From Euzebyaceae bacterium (GTDB taxonomy: Bacteria; Actinomycetota; Nitriliruptoria; Euzebyales; Egibacteraceae), in the NCBI GenBank assembly GCA_013696915.1, contig JACCXR010000456.1:1-9679 (forward strand): a stretch of DNA of 9,679 bases. Direction: 5' to 3'. The position numbers and the translations under genes were made by a program. This document shows, one piece after another, positions 1-6,776 of the stretch; the stretch's first letter is position 1, and each line of letters begins with the position of its first letter. The notes under the pieces were generated by a model. That model saw only the letters and a list, made by a program, of their open reading frames with translations. It was not told the origin of the DNA and ran no database searches.

Positions 1-624
1 GTACGGGCGCCGGCGCGCCACCGACCACCACGCGGCCACGAGGAACGGGCCCAGCGGCAGCGTCCACGCCAGCGAGCGGGTGCTCGCCGCGACCAGCGCG
101 ACCGGGACGGCGACGGCGAGGCGGGCCACGGACTCGCCCGCCGTCGCGAGGCCGTACTCGCGGAAGCGGTATCCGCCCGCGAGCCGTCCCCGGGTGACCG
201 CGAACAGCCCGTACCCGAACACCGTGAGCGCGGCGACGAGCGGCAGCTCTCCGCCGTGACCGTGGAAGAGCTCGTCCCGCCACAGCCAGCTCGCCGCGCC
301 GAGCGCCGCCGCCACGCCGACCACCCACACCGACAGTCCGCGCACGGCGGCGTCCACCCTGCCGGGCTCGTCGGGGTGCAGCGTGACGGCCCGGGTGACG
401 TAAGCCTCGACCGAGACGAGCGCGATCGTCACCGCCAGGTACTGCATCGTCCACAGCACGGCGATCGGCGCGTACGCCTCGTCGCTCAGCGTCCGCGTGC
501 CGACGAGCTGGAAGACGTAGGCGCCCACGCCGGACACGAGCGAACCCGCCACAACGGCGCTCGTGCCGGGGGTGCTGACCCGTTCACGGGCGCGATCGAA
601 CAGCGACCTATCTCGTGGGGGCAT
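1..624 (-). CDS. Flippase-like polytopic membrane protein (MOP/polysaccharide-export type), 3' end outside window
   Basis: The first 208 codons are visible and the frame is open to the left edge, so the protein is cut by the window and not by a stop. It starts with ATG at 624, preceded by GAGGA at 634-638 with a 9-nt spacer. After a short basic N-terminus (residues 1-18) come hydrophobic segments near 20-40, 52-72, 92-110, 120-136, 165-182 and 186-203. The first helix followed by a TRTLSDEAYAP stretch resembles the start of oligosaccharide flippases of the MOP superfamily, where an LG-x-x-x-Y/F-G motif follows helix 1. Such proteins move lipid-linked sugars across the membrane. The gene lies 39 nt after the MFS gene on the same strand, so it is probably co-transcribed. 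Family membership is inferred from topology and the N-terminal pattern only; another multi-spanning transporter is possible. Confidence 0.6.
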   Translation of the reverse strand, partial: MPPRDRSLFDRARERVSTPGTSAVVAGSLVSGVGAYVFQLVGTRTLSDEAYAPIAVLWTMQYLAVTIALVSVEAYVTRAVTLHPDEPGRVDAAVRGLSVWVVGVAAALGAASWLWRDELFHGHGGELPLVAALTVFGYGLFAVTRGRLAGGYRFREYGLATAGESVARLAVAVPVALVAASTRSLAWTLPLGPFLVAAWWSVARRRPY

Positions 625-663
625 GCGGGAGGGTCCTCACCAGCGAAGGAGTACCGGTCAAGG

Positions 664-2316
664 CTACTGCGGGACCCTTCCCGGCGTCGCCCGGCCGTGC
701 ACCCCGTCGCTGGCCGCCACCAGCTGCTCGATCCGCTCCGGGCGGCGCGCCGGGTCGGCGACCTCGAGCGCGACCCTGTGGTGGGTCATCGGGCCGCCGG
801 CGCGGTCGAGGACGCGGGTCCGGTCGATCAGCCGCGCCGCCAGCGGGTCGGTGCGGCGGTGCTGGCGCAGGTGGTCGTCCCAGGAGCGCACGAGGAAGAA
901 CTCCGTCATGGTGTGCGGATCGCCCGCGTCGCGGTAGAGGCGCCAACGGTACGCGCCCGAACGCAGCCGCAGGACGCGCAACCGATCCATGACCTCCAGG
1001 AACTCGGTCAGGTCGCGGCTGTGGATCGTCCAGGTGTTGGTCACCATCACCGGGCCGCCGTCGAGCTGCCGTTCCTGGCGCAGGTCGTCGTGCGGGCTCG
1101 CGCCGGGAACGGCGACGTCGTCAGGCGCGGGCAGCGGCGACCGCAGGGCCACGAGGCCGAGCGCCACGACCGTGCCCGACAGGCTGATCATCGCGCCGGC
1201 GACGCCGACGGCCTCGCCCAGCGTCCCGGCGAGGATGGCGCCGAGCGGGACGAACCCGGGGAAGACCATGCTGTAGAGGCTCATCACCCGGCCCCGCACC
1301 CAGTCCGGGGCCAGCAGCTGGGCGGTCGCGCCGAGCGTGACGAGCACCCAGATCCAGAAGACCCCGGCCGCGACCATGGCCAGTCCCGTGAGCAGCGTGC
1401 TGCCGGACAGTCCCACGACCACGCCGGACAGCCCGACACCCACGATCGAGAGGGGAACCGTCGCCGGGCCCAGGGCACGGCTCGCCCGCTGGCGGGTGAG
1501 CGTTCCGACCAGGGCGCCCGCGCCCATCGCGCCGAGCAGCAGGCCGTAGGTGGACGCGCCACCGCCGAGCACGTCGCGGGTCAGGTTGGGCAGGATCGCC
1601 TGGATCACGGCCGAGGTCAGCGCAAAGAGCGCCACCAGCCCGAGCAGCCACCCGAAGGGCGGGGTGAAACGCACGTAGCGCAGCCCGATCGCGACGGCGC
1701 TCGCGACCGACGATTCCTCCTCGGTGCGCCACTCGCCCCGGATCGAGCGCACCACCACGAGGATCACGGCGTACGAGACGGCGTTGAGCAGGAAGGCCAC
1801 GCCCGGGCCCGCCGCCACCACGATGATCCCGCCGAGGGTCGGGCCGAGCGCCCGGGCGACGTTGAAGCCGGCGGTGTTCAGCGCCACGGCGCTGGCCACG
1901 AGGCCGCGCGGCACGAGGTCGGGCACGATCGCCTGCGAGACGGGGAGGTTGAAGGCCACGCCCGCCCCGAGCAGCAGGCCGAGACCGAGCAGCCGGCCGG
2001 GGGTGACGGCGTCGGCGAACCACAGCGCGGCCATGGCCAGCGCCGCCGCCGCCATCGTGGCGTGGGCGGCGAACAGGACCTTCCGCCGGTCGACCACGTC
2101 GGCGACCACACCGGACGGCAGCGCGAGCAGCAGGACCGGCAGCGTCGAGGATCCGGCCATCAGCCCGACCCACAGCGCCGAGCCGGTCTCCTCGAGCATC
2201 AGCCACGAGGCGGCGACGGTGTGGATCAGGCCGCCGACGTGGCCGCAGAGCCACGCGAGCCAGAGGGCGCGGAAACGGCGGATGCGAAGCGGCTGCATGC
2301 CTGACGCTGTGGACAC
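664..2316 (-). CDS. MFS exporter, MFS_3/EntS-like, with C-terminal ABM-like domain
   Basis: A 550-residue secondary transporter. Residues 8-395 form the MFS core: the first helices (16-40 and 47-72), then a motif-A-like loop with G69, A72, D73, D76, R77, R78 and K79, and a second-half loop WVRGRVMSLY near 339-348. This pattern and length match the MFS_3 (transmembrane secretion effector) family, whose known member EntS exports enterobactin by proton antiport. After a hydrophilic linker (395-423), residues 424-508 look like the antibiotic-biosynthesis-monooxygenase-like (ABM) ferredoxin fold that many actinobacterial MFS_3 proteins carry; its role is unclear. The start is GTG at 2316, chosen because GGAG (2326-2329) lies 9 nt upstream; an ATG at 2298 lacks a good ribosome site. 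The gene lies 36 nt behind the regulator and 39 nt before the flippase-like gene. Substrate unknown. Confidence 0.85.
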   Translation of the reverse strand: MSTASGMQPLRIRRFRALWLAWLCGHVGGLIHTVAASWLMLEETGSALWVGLMAGSSTLPVLLLALPSGVVADVVDRRKVLFAAHATMAAAALAMAALWFADAVTPGRLLGLGLLLGAGVAFNLPVSQAIVPDLVPRGLVASAVALNTAGFNVARALGPTLGGIIVVAAGPGVAFLLNAVSYAVILVVVRSIRGEWRTEEESSVASAVAIGLRYVRFTPPFGWLLGLVALFALTSAVIQAILPNLTRDVLGGGASTYGLLLGAMGAGALVGTLTRQRASRALGPATVPLSIVGVGLSGVVVGLSGSTLLTGLAMVAAGVFWIWVLVTLGATAQLLAPDWVRGRVMSLYSMVFPGFVPLGAILAGTLGEAVGVAGAMISLSGTVVALGLVALRSPLPAPDDVAVPGASPHDDLRQERQLDGGPVMVTNTWTIHSRDLTEFLEVMDRLRVLRLRSGAYRWRLYRDAGDPHTMTEFFLVRSWDDHLRQHRRTDPLAARLIDRTRVLDRAGGPMTHHRVALEVADPARRPERIEQLVAASDGVHGRATPGRVPQ

Positions 2317-2352
2317 GGGGCGGGGCTCCGGGAATCGGGAGACGGGGAGGGA

Positions 2353-3831
2353 TCAGCCGGCGGGGGCGGGCGCGGCGCCGGCGCCCGCCTCGCCGAGGAC
2401 CGGGAGGCCGGTGATCGCACCGATCATCTCGGCGGCGCGGCGCGTTGCCGCCGCGGGACTGAGCCGGCCGGTCAGCACCGCTTCCAGCATGGTCTGCAGC
2501 TGGGCCGAGACCCGCGGGTAGAGGGGCGTGGCGGGCCTCGTGACGGCGCGCCCGAGGATGCCCGCGGTCAGCGACACGAACTGCGAGTCCTGCGCGGCGA
2601 GAGCGATCGCCGAGCGCCGCGGCGGGATGCGACCGGTGGTGTACGAGATGCGCGCGAGCGTGTCGGGCGCGACGACGTGCTCGAGCAGCCGCATCGCCGC
2701 CTTGGGTTGCGCGGCCTGCCGAAAGATGCCGTAGACCATGGTCCCGATCAGGCTGGACGCCCCCCCTTCGGGTCCGCCGGGGACGGCCATGAAGCCGACG
2801 TGCTCGAACAGGTCGCGCACGTCGACGCCGAGCGCCTCCGCGAGCCCCTGGACCTCGTAGCTGCCCCCGAAGCTGAAGGCGGCCTGCCCCTGCGCCAGCA
2901 GGCGGACCGACCGGTTCCACGCGTAGCTGACCGCCTCGGCCGGCAACAGCCCCTCGTCGAGGAGCTGGTGCAGGAACCCCAACGCCTGGACGGTCGCGCG
3001 CGAGTCCAGGGTGACGGCGCCCGATCCCAGCACCGAGGCCCCGTTCGAGGCCAGGAGCGCGATCAGGCAGTAGGCGGTCGTCTCGCCGCCTCTGGAGCCC
3101 GCCGGCATGACCACCGGATGGGGCATGCCGTCGGCCGCGATCGCGCGGGCGGCGACGCGCAGCTCGTTCCAGGTCGAGGGCGGGTCGAGACCCCGCGCGG
3201 CGAGCTCGCGCCGCCGGTACCACACCCCGGCGACGTCGGCGACGGCGGACACGGCGAACGTCCGTCCCTCGTAGCGGGTCGCCGTCACCAGCGGCTCGAG
3301 GAAGTCGGTCTCGTACTCGCTCCGCACCCAGTCGCGGTCCAGGTCGTCGAGCATGTGCAGGAACCCGGCGGCCGCGAACTCCGGCACCCACACGGAGTCC
3401 AGCACCGCGAGGTCGGGCGCCTGCCCTTCCGCCACCGCGTGGGTCAGCACGTGGTGCAGCTCGGCGCGGGGGACGGCGACGATGTTGACGGCGAGGTCGT
3501 CGGGGGCTGCCTGGCGGACCATCGCCTCCCACGGGCCCTCCTGCGGCACCACGATCCGCAGCTCCGGCCGGTCGCCGGGGCGCGGCGCCCAGTGCGGGTT
3601 GACGAACGTGCCACGCCCGCGGTGGCGCAGGACCACGCCCTCCTCGGCGAGCTCGGAGAGCGCGCGCGTCACCGGCGTCCGGCTGATGCCGTGGCGCTCG
3701 CACAGCTCGTGCTCGGTCGGCAGGCGGTCACCGGGGCGGTAGCGACCCCGCAGCATCTCCTCCAGCAGGAGGGTCTTGAGCTGGAAGTAGAGCGGGATCG
3801 GCCGCTGGGGGTCGATCGACATCGCGACCAC
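2353..3831 (-). CDS. GntR-type regulator fused to a solute-binding-protein-like sensor domain
   Basis: A 492-residue one-component regulator. Residues 11-79 are a GntR-family winged helix: PIPLYFQLK, then GDRLPTEHELCERHGISRTPVTRALSEL as recognition region, then a wing ending HRGRGTFV. Residues 90-475 resemble a family-1 (maltose-binding type) ABC solute-binding protein: beta-strand LRIVVP, PDLAVLDSVWVPEFAAAG, the PSTWNEL motif near 217-223, and the C-terminal helical part with PLYPRVSAQLQTMLEAVL. There is no signal peptide or lipobox, so it should be cytoplasmic. GntR proteins usually bind sugars or acids in their C-terminal domain and release DNA. It is divergent from the hydrolase/ABC operon, which it probably controls along with its own unit. 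GTG at 3831 has GAGGG 5 nt upstream; ATG at 3822 (489 residues) is the alternative. The open frame back to 4008 crosses the promoters and is not coding. The tail is Ala/Pro/Gly-rich. Confidence 0.88.
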   Translation of the reverse strand: MVAMSIDPQRPIPLYFQLKTLLLEEMLRGRYRPGDRLPTEHELCERHGISRTPVTRALSELAEEGVVLRHRGRGTFVNPHWAPRPGDRPELRIVVPQEGPWEAMVRQAAPDDLAVNIVAVPRAELHHVLTHAVAEGQAPDLAVLDSVWVPEFAAAGFLHMLDDLDRDWVRSEYETDFLEPLVTATRYEGRTFAVSAVADVAGVWYRRRELAARGLDPPSTWNELRVAARAIAADGMPHPVVMPAGSRGGETTAYCLIALLASNGASVLGSGAVTLDSRATVQALGFLHQLLDEGLLPAEAVSYAWNRSVRLLAQGQAAFSFGGSYEVQGLAEALGVDVRDLFEHVGFMAVPGGPEGGASSLIGTMVYGIFRQAAQPKAAMRLLEHVVAPDTLARISYTTGRIPPRRSAIALAAQDSQFVSLTAGILGRAVTRPATPLYPRVSAQLQTMLEAVLTGRLSPAAATRRAAEMIGAITGLPVLGEAGAGAAPAPAG

Positions 3832-3857
3832 GCTGACCCTCAGCTGATCATCTCGGA

Positions 3858-3889
3858 AGGAGGAGCGACGTTCAGGAGGAGCGACGTTC
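3858..3889. repeat. Perfect tandem duplication of a 16-bp unit in the divergent control region
   Basis: AGGAGGAGCGACGTTC occurs at 3858-3873 and again, with no gap or mismatch, at 3874-3889. The pair lies 18-49 bp upstream of the -35-like box at 3912 and inside the predicted leader of the regulator on the other strand. Possible roles are paired protein-binding sites, a leader RNA element, or a neutral slippage duplication. Its position between the two genes makes a regulatory role plausible, but this is an inference. Confidence 0.9.
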
Positions 3890-3911
3890 CGGACTGCGCC
3901 CGACAAACCCC

Positions 3912-3941
3912 TTGACGGCCCAGCGCTCCCCTTGTTATATC
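3912..3941 (+). promoter_or_regulatory. Candidate promoter of the hydrolase/ABC operon
   Basis: A -35-like TTGACG (3912-3917; 5 of 6 to TTGACA) is followed after 18 bp by TATATC (3936-3941; 4 of 6 to TATAAT), in an A/T-containing patch that stands out in this GC-rich DNA. Transcription would start near 3947-3949, giving a leader of about 65 nt before the ATG at 4014. Assigned by eye. Confidence 0.5.
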
Positions 3942-3963
3942 CCCACGGCAAAGACTTTGTCAC
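3934..3963 (-). promoter_or_regulatory. Candidate promoter of the GntR regulator unit
   Basis: Read on the minus strand, GTGACA (3963-3958; 5 of 6 to TTGACA) is followed after 18 bp by TATAAC (3939-3934; 5 of 6 to TATAAT). Transcription would begin near 3926-3928, leaving a leader of about 96 nt that contains the 16-bp tandem repeat. The -10 box overlaps that of the opposite promoter, so only one polymerase could occupy the site at a time. Assigned by eye. Confidence 0.45.
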
Positions 3964-3977
3964 ATGCATGCTACAAA
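3956..3977. promoter_or_regulatory. 22-bp imperfect palindrome, candidate operator
   Basis: The left arm is TTTGTCACATG (3956-3966). The right arm (3967-3977) is its reverse complement except at two base pairs (3961-3962 against 3971-3972), giving 9 of 11 matched pairs around a perfect CATGCATG core (3963-3970). It covers the -35 box of the minus-strand promoter and sits just after the predicted start of the plus-strand transcript, so a bound dimer could block both. This size and symmetry suit a dimeric winged-helix repressor. The divergent GntR-type protein is the natural candidate, though binding is inferred. Confidence 0.6.
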
Positions 3978-3998
3978 CTGCCCCACCGCCGCGCAGCG

Positions 3999-4005
3999 GG
4001 AGGAG
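3999..4005 (+). promoter_or_regulatory. Strong ribosome binding site that sets the hydrolase start
   Basis: GGAGGAG lies 8 nt before the ATG at 4014. It favours that start over the upstream open frame, which begins in the -35 box at 3912 and would make the promoter and palindrome coding. Confidence 0.8.
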
Positions 4006-4013
4006 CACGGCCC

Positions 4014-5354
4014 ATGCAGCAGCCCGTGGTGAGCCCGCCGGCGGACGCCGAGCTGGCGCAGCAGGCGCTGGCGGTGCTCGAGGCGAACCGCATCGGCGAG
4101 GTCACCCGGCCCTCGCCGCTGCTGTACCCCCACCAGTGGAGCTGGGACTCGGCGTTCATCGCGATGGGCTACGCCCGTCACGACCAGGAGCGCGCCCAGC
4201 GGGAGCTGCGCGTCCTGTTCGCGGCGCAGTGGCGCAACGGGCTGCTGCCGCACATCGTCTTCGCCGAGGGCGACGGCCGCTACTTCCCGGGGCCCGACTT
4301 CTGGCAGGTGGAGCGCTCGCTGCACGCGCCGCTCGGGGCGAAGACCTCCGGCATCGTCCAGCCGCCGATCCACGCCACGGCAGCCTGGCAGGTCCACCGC
4401 CACGCGTCCGACCGGCGGTCGGCGCTGGTCTTCCTCGAGGCGTTGTTGCCGCGGCTGGCCGCGTGGCACGGCTACCTCTACCGCGAGCGGACCCGCGGCG
4501 ACGACGGGCTCGCGGAGATCTGGCACCCGTGGGAATCGGGCATGGACAATTCGCCGCTGTGGGACGACGCCCTGGGCAGGATCATGTTCGAACCCGGAGA
4601 CGTGCCCGCCTACCGGCGCGTGGACGTCGAGTACGGCGCCGTCTCCGAACGGCCGACCGATCACGACTACGACCGCTACGCCTACCTGGTGAAGCTGTTC
4701 CGGGACCACCGCTACCAACCGGAGCCCATCCGCGAGGCGTGCCCGTTCGCCGTCCGCGACGTGCTGTTCAACGCGATCCTGGTGCAGTCGAACCGCGACC
4801 TGGCGGCAATCGCCCGGGTGCTCGGCGAGGACGCCGCGCCGTTCGAGGCCTGGGCCGACCGGACCGCCGCCGGGCTCGACGGGCTGTGGGACGCACAGCA
4901 CGCGACGTACGCCGACCACGACGTGCGGGCGGGCGGCCCCGTGGCCACCCGCACCGCCGCGGGGCTCACCCCCCTCTACGCCGGCGTGCCCTCGCCCGCG
5001 CGGGCACGGCTGATGGTCGAGGGACTCCTCGGCTCGGCGGTGCGGACCGGCGACCGCGGCTTCGTCGCGCCCAGCCTGCCCGTGGACGACCCCCGGTTCC
5101 AGCCCAACCTGTACTGGCGCGGACCGGTCTGGCCGGTACTGAACTGGCTGCTGTACCACGGGCTCGTCCGCTACGGGTACCGGGCTGAGGCGCAGCAGAT
5201 CCGCGACGCCCTGATCGACCTGCCACGCCACGGCGGGTTCTTCGAGCACTACGACCCGACGACCGGCCGCGGCCACGGCGGCGAGCAGTTCGCCTGGACC
5301 GCGGCGCTGACCCTGGACCTGCTCGGGGAGCAGGATGCCGGCAACCCCACCTGA
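4014..5354 (+). CDS. GH63 (MGH1-like) glycoside hydrolase, probable glucosylglycerate/mannosylglycerate hydrolase
   Basis: A 446-residue cytoplasmic (alpha/alpha)6-barrel enzyme without a signal peptide. Motifs in order: YPHQWSWDSAFIAMG (38-52), LPHIVF (78-83), GRYFPGPDFW (88-97), GIVQPPIHATAAW (113-125), HPWESGMDNSPLWD (171-184), PNLYWRGPVWPVLNW (364-378), GGFFEHYDPTTG (407-418) and EQFAWTAAL (424-432). These and the length match the mannosylglycerate/glucosylglycerate hydrolases of GH63, which cleave the glycosidic bond to give a hexose and glycerate. The likely general acid is D178 and the general base E411, corresponding by my recollection to D182 and E419 of the Mycolicibacterium hassiacum enzyme. 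It leads the operon, 18 nt before the binding-protein gene, which fits cleavage of the imported sugar. Family is firm; substrate is inferred. Other small alpha-glycosides remain possible. Confidence 0.85.
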   Translation: MQQPVVSPPADAELAQQALAVLEANRIGEVTRPSPLLYPHQWSWDSAFIAMGYARHDQERAQRELRVLFAAQWRNGLLPHIVFAEGDGRYFPGPDFWQVERSLHAPLGAKTSGIVQPPIHATAAWQVHRHASDRRSALVFLEALLPRLAAWHGYLYRERTRGDDGLAEIWHPWESGMDNSPLWDDALGRIMFEPGDVPAYRRVDVEYGAVSERPTDHDYDRYAYLVKLFRDHRYQPEPIREACPFAVRDVLFNAILVQSNRDLAAIARVLGEDAAPFEAWADRTAAGLDGLWDAQHATYADHDVRAGGPVATRTAAGLTPLYAGVPSPARARLMVEGLLGSAVRTGDRGFVAPSLPVDDPRFQPNLYWRGPVWPVLNWLLYHGLVRYGYRAEAQQIRDALIDLPRHGGFFEHYDPTTGRGHGGEQFAWTAALTLDLLGEQDAGNPT

Positions 5355-5372
5355 CGCACCGAAGGAGAAGCG

Positions 5373-6770
5373 ATGAGCCGAAACCGATCCGTGAACAGGT
5401 GGGTCGCCCTGGCCTTCGGGCTGGTCCTGCTGGCCGTGGGCTGTGCCGGCGACGGCGAGGGCGGCACCGGGGCGGAGACCGCGAGCCCCGGGCCAGAGGC
5501 CGCCGAGACCCCCGCCGAGACCCCCGACGAGACCCCCGCCGAGACCCCCGCCGCGCAGGACAGCGGACCCGTCACGTTCTTCTCGACCCAGCTCGCCCCG
5601 GTCGAGGAGTCCGAGAAGGTCCGCAACACCATCCTCGCAGGCTTTCCGGGCGAGGTGGACTTCGTCGGCGCCGACAACTACGGCGCCTGGGTCGACCGGA
5701 TCACCGCCGAAGCCGAGGCCGGCGAGGGCACGATCGACCTGCTGGGCGGCCTGCACGGCGACTTCGTGTCGCTGGGCACCGAGCGGCTCACCGACGTCTC
5801 CGATCTGATGTCGGAACTGTCCGATCGCGGGTTCTCCGAGGACTACGTCGAGCTCGCCAACCTCGGGACCGACACCCCGTACTACATCCCGTGGATGCAG
5901 GCGACCTACATCGTCGTGGCGAACAAGCAGGCGCTCGAGCACCTGCCCGACGGCGCCGACGTCGAGGCGCTGACCTACGAGCAGTACGCCGAGTGGGCCG
6001 CGAACATCTTCGACGCCACCGGTCAGGCCAAGGTCGGGTTCCCGGCCGGCGAGGACGGCCTGCTGCCCCGGTTCTTCCAGGGCTACCTGCTGCCCGCGTT
6101 CACCGGCGGCGTGGTGACGACGTTCGGCGAGTCCGACGCCGCCTGGGAGTGGATGCGCGGCATCTGGGAGCACACGCACCCCCAGTCGGTCGGGTTCGGC
6201 TTCATGCAGGACCCCCTGCTGTCCGAGGAGGTCTGGGTGGCGTGGGACCACGTGGCGCGCCTGAAGAACGCGCTCGAGCAGCGGCCCGACGACTTCGTGG
6301 CGGTCCCGGCGCCCGCGGGCCCCGAGGGCCGGGCGTTCATGCCCGTCGTCGCCGGGCTGGCCATCCCCGCGACGGCGCCCAGCCCCCAGGGGGCGCAGGA
6401 CCTGATCGCCTACATGGCCGAACTCGAGACCCAGGCCACCACGCTGCGGGAGGTCGGCTTCTTCCCCGTCGTCGAGGGCGACCTGCCCGAGGATCTCTCG
6501 GCCGGCATCCAGCTGGAGGCCGACGCGGTGAGGATGCAGACCGAGGCCGAAGACGCCCTGCCGTCGCTGCTGCCGATCGGCCTCGGCGACGCGGGCGGCG
6601 ACTTCAACAAGATCTTCGCCGACACGTTCACGCGGATCATCCTCAACGGCGAGGAGATCGGCCCCGTGCTCGAGCGGCAGGCCGAGGCCCTGCAGGCGCT
6701 GATGGAGGAGACCGGCGCATCGTGCTGGCAGCCGGACCCCCCCAGCGACGGTCCCTGCCAGGTCGGCTGA
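5373..6770 (+). CDS. ABC importer solute-binding lipoprotein (family 1, sugar type)
   Basis: A 465-residue extracytoplasmic binding protein. A basic N-terminus (MSRNRSVNR) and hydrophobic stretch (11-23) end in a lipobox AVGC with C24 as the lipidated residue. Residues 25-63 are a flexible acidic linker rich in A, E, T and P. The binding domain begins near 66 (VTFFSTQ) and shows the usual family features: a D/N-rich first lobe, PYYIPWMQATYIVVANKQALEHL (about 168-190), TYEQYAEWA, and later FMPVVAGLAIPATAPSPQGAQDLIAYM and FFPVVEGDLP. Two cysteines near the C-terminus (C451, C462) could form a disulphide outside the cell. ATG at 5373 follows AAGGAG with a 5-6 nt spacer. It sits between the hydrolase (18 nt) and the first permease (6 nt), so it supplies ligand to this transporter. 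The ligand is not readable from sequence. Confidence 0.9.
   Translation: MSRNRSVNRWVALAFGLVLLAVGCAGDGEGGTGAETASPGPEAAETPAETPDETPAETPAAQDSGPVTFFSTQLAPVEESEKVRNTILAGFPGEVDFVGADNYGAWVDRITAEAEAGEGTIDLLGGLHGDFVSLGTERLTDVSDLMSELSDRGFSEDYVELANLGTDTPYYIPWMQATYIVVANKQALEHLPDGADVEALTYEQYAEWAANIFDATGQAKVGFPAGEDGLLPRFFQGYLLPAFTGGVVTTFGESDAAWEWMRGIWEHTHPQSVGFGFMQDPLLSEEVWVAWDHVARLKNALEQRPDDFVAVPAPAGPEGRAFMPVVAGLAIPATAPSPQGAQDLIAYMAELETQATTLREVGFFPVVEGDLPEDLSAGIQLEADAVRMQTEAEDALPSLLPIGLGDAGGDFNKIFADTFTRIILNGEEIGPVLERQAEALQALMEETGASCWQPDPPSDGPCQVG
5502..5549 (+). repeat. Four 12-bp tandem repeats in the lipoprotein linker
   Basis: GCCGAGACCCCC is present four times head to tail (5502-5513, 5514-5525, 5526-5537, 5538-5549), with one base changed in the third copy (GAC for GCC). 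It encodes AETP-AETP-DETP-AETP, residues 44-59, between the lipid anchor and the binding domain. The frame-preserving unit could vary in number and so change tether length. Confidence 0.9.
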
Positions 6771-6776
6771 CCGCGC

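Noticed and set aside
256..2304. Long plus-strand open frame of 682 codons
   Set aside because: It is antisense to the MFS gene and the flippase start. Its translation is dominated by R, H, G, D, E, Q and A with no domain, as expected for shadow frames in GC-rich DNA.
2317..2352. Possible terminator between the regulator and MFS genes
   Set aside because: Only a 4-bp CTCC/GGAG pairing is visible, with no U tract. The GGAG is better explained as the MFS ribosome site.
1121..3703. Minus-strand open frame of 860 codons overlapping the regulator and MFS genes
   Set aside because: It is a same-strand shadow in another frame, Arg/Ala/Pro-rich and without motifs. The regulator and MFS frames carry clear family motifs.
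3857..3881. Shine-Dalgarno-like AAGGAGG and AGGAGG inside the tandem repeat as ribosome sites for a small plus-strand gene
   Set aside because: No start codon lies at a suitable distance, and the region is upstream of the predicted plus-strand promoter.
3832..4008. N-terminal extension of the regulator to 4008
   Set aside because: The added residues have no GntR similarity and cover the control region. GntR proteins normally begin just before the PIPLYFQ motif.
3912..4013. N-terminal extension of the hydrolase from a TTG at 3912
   Set aside because: It would translate the promoter, palindrome and ribosome site. The ATG at 4014 has a strong GGAGGAG and gives the family's usual length.
3960..6251. 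Minus-strand open frame of 763 codons
   Set aside because: It runs antisense through the hydrolase and lipoprotein genes, spans their boundary and has low-complexity composition.
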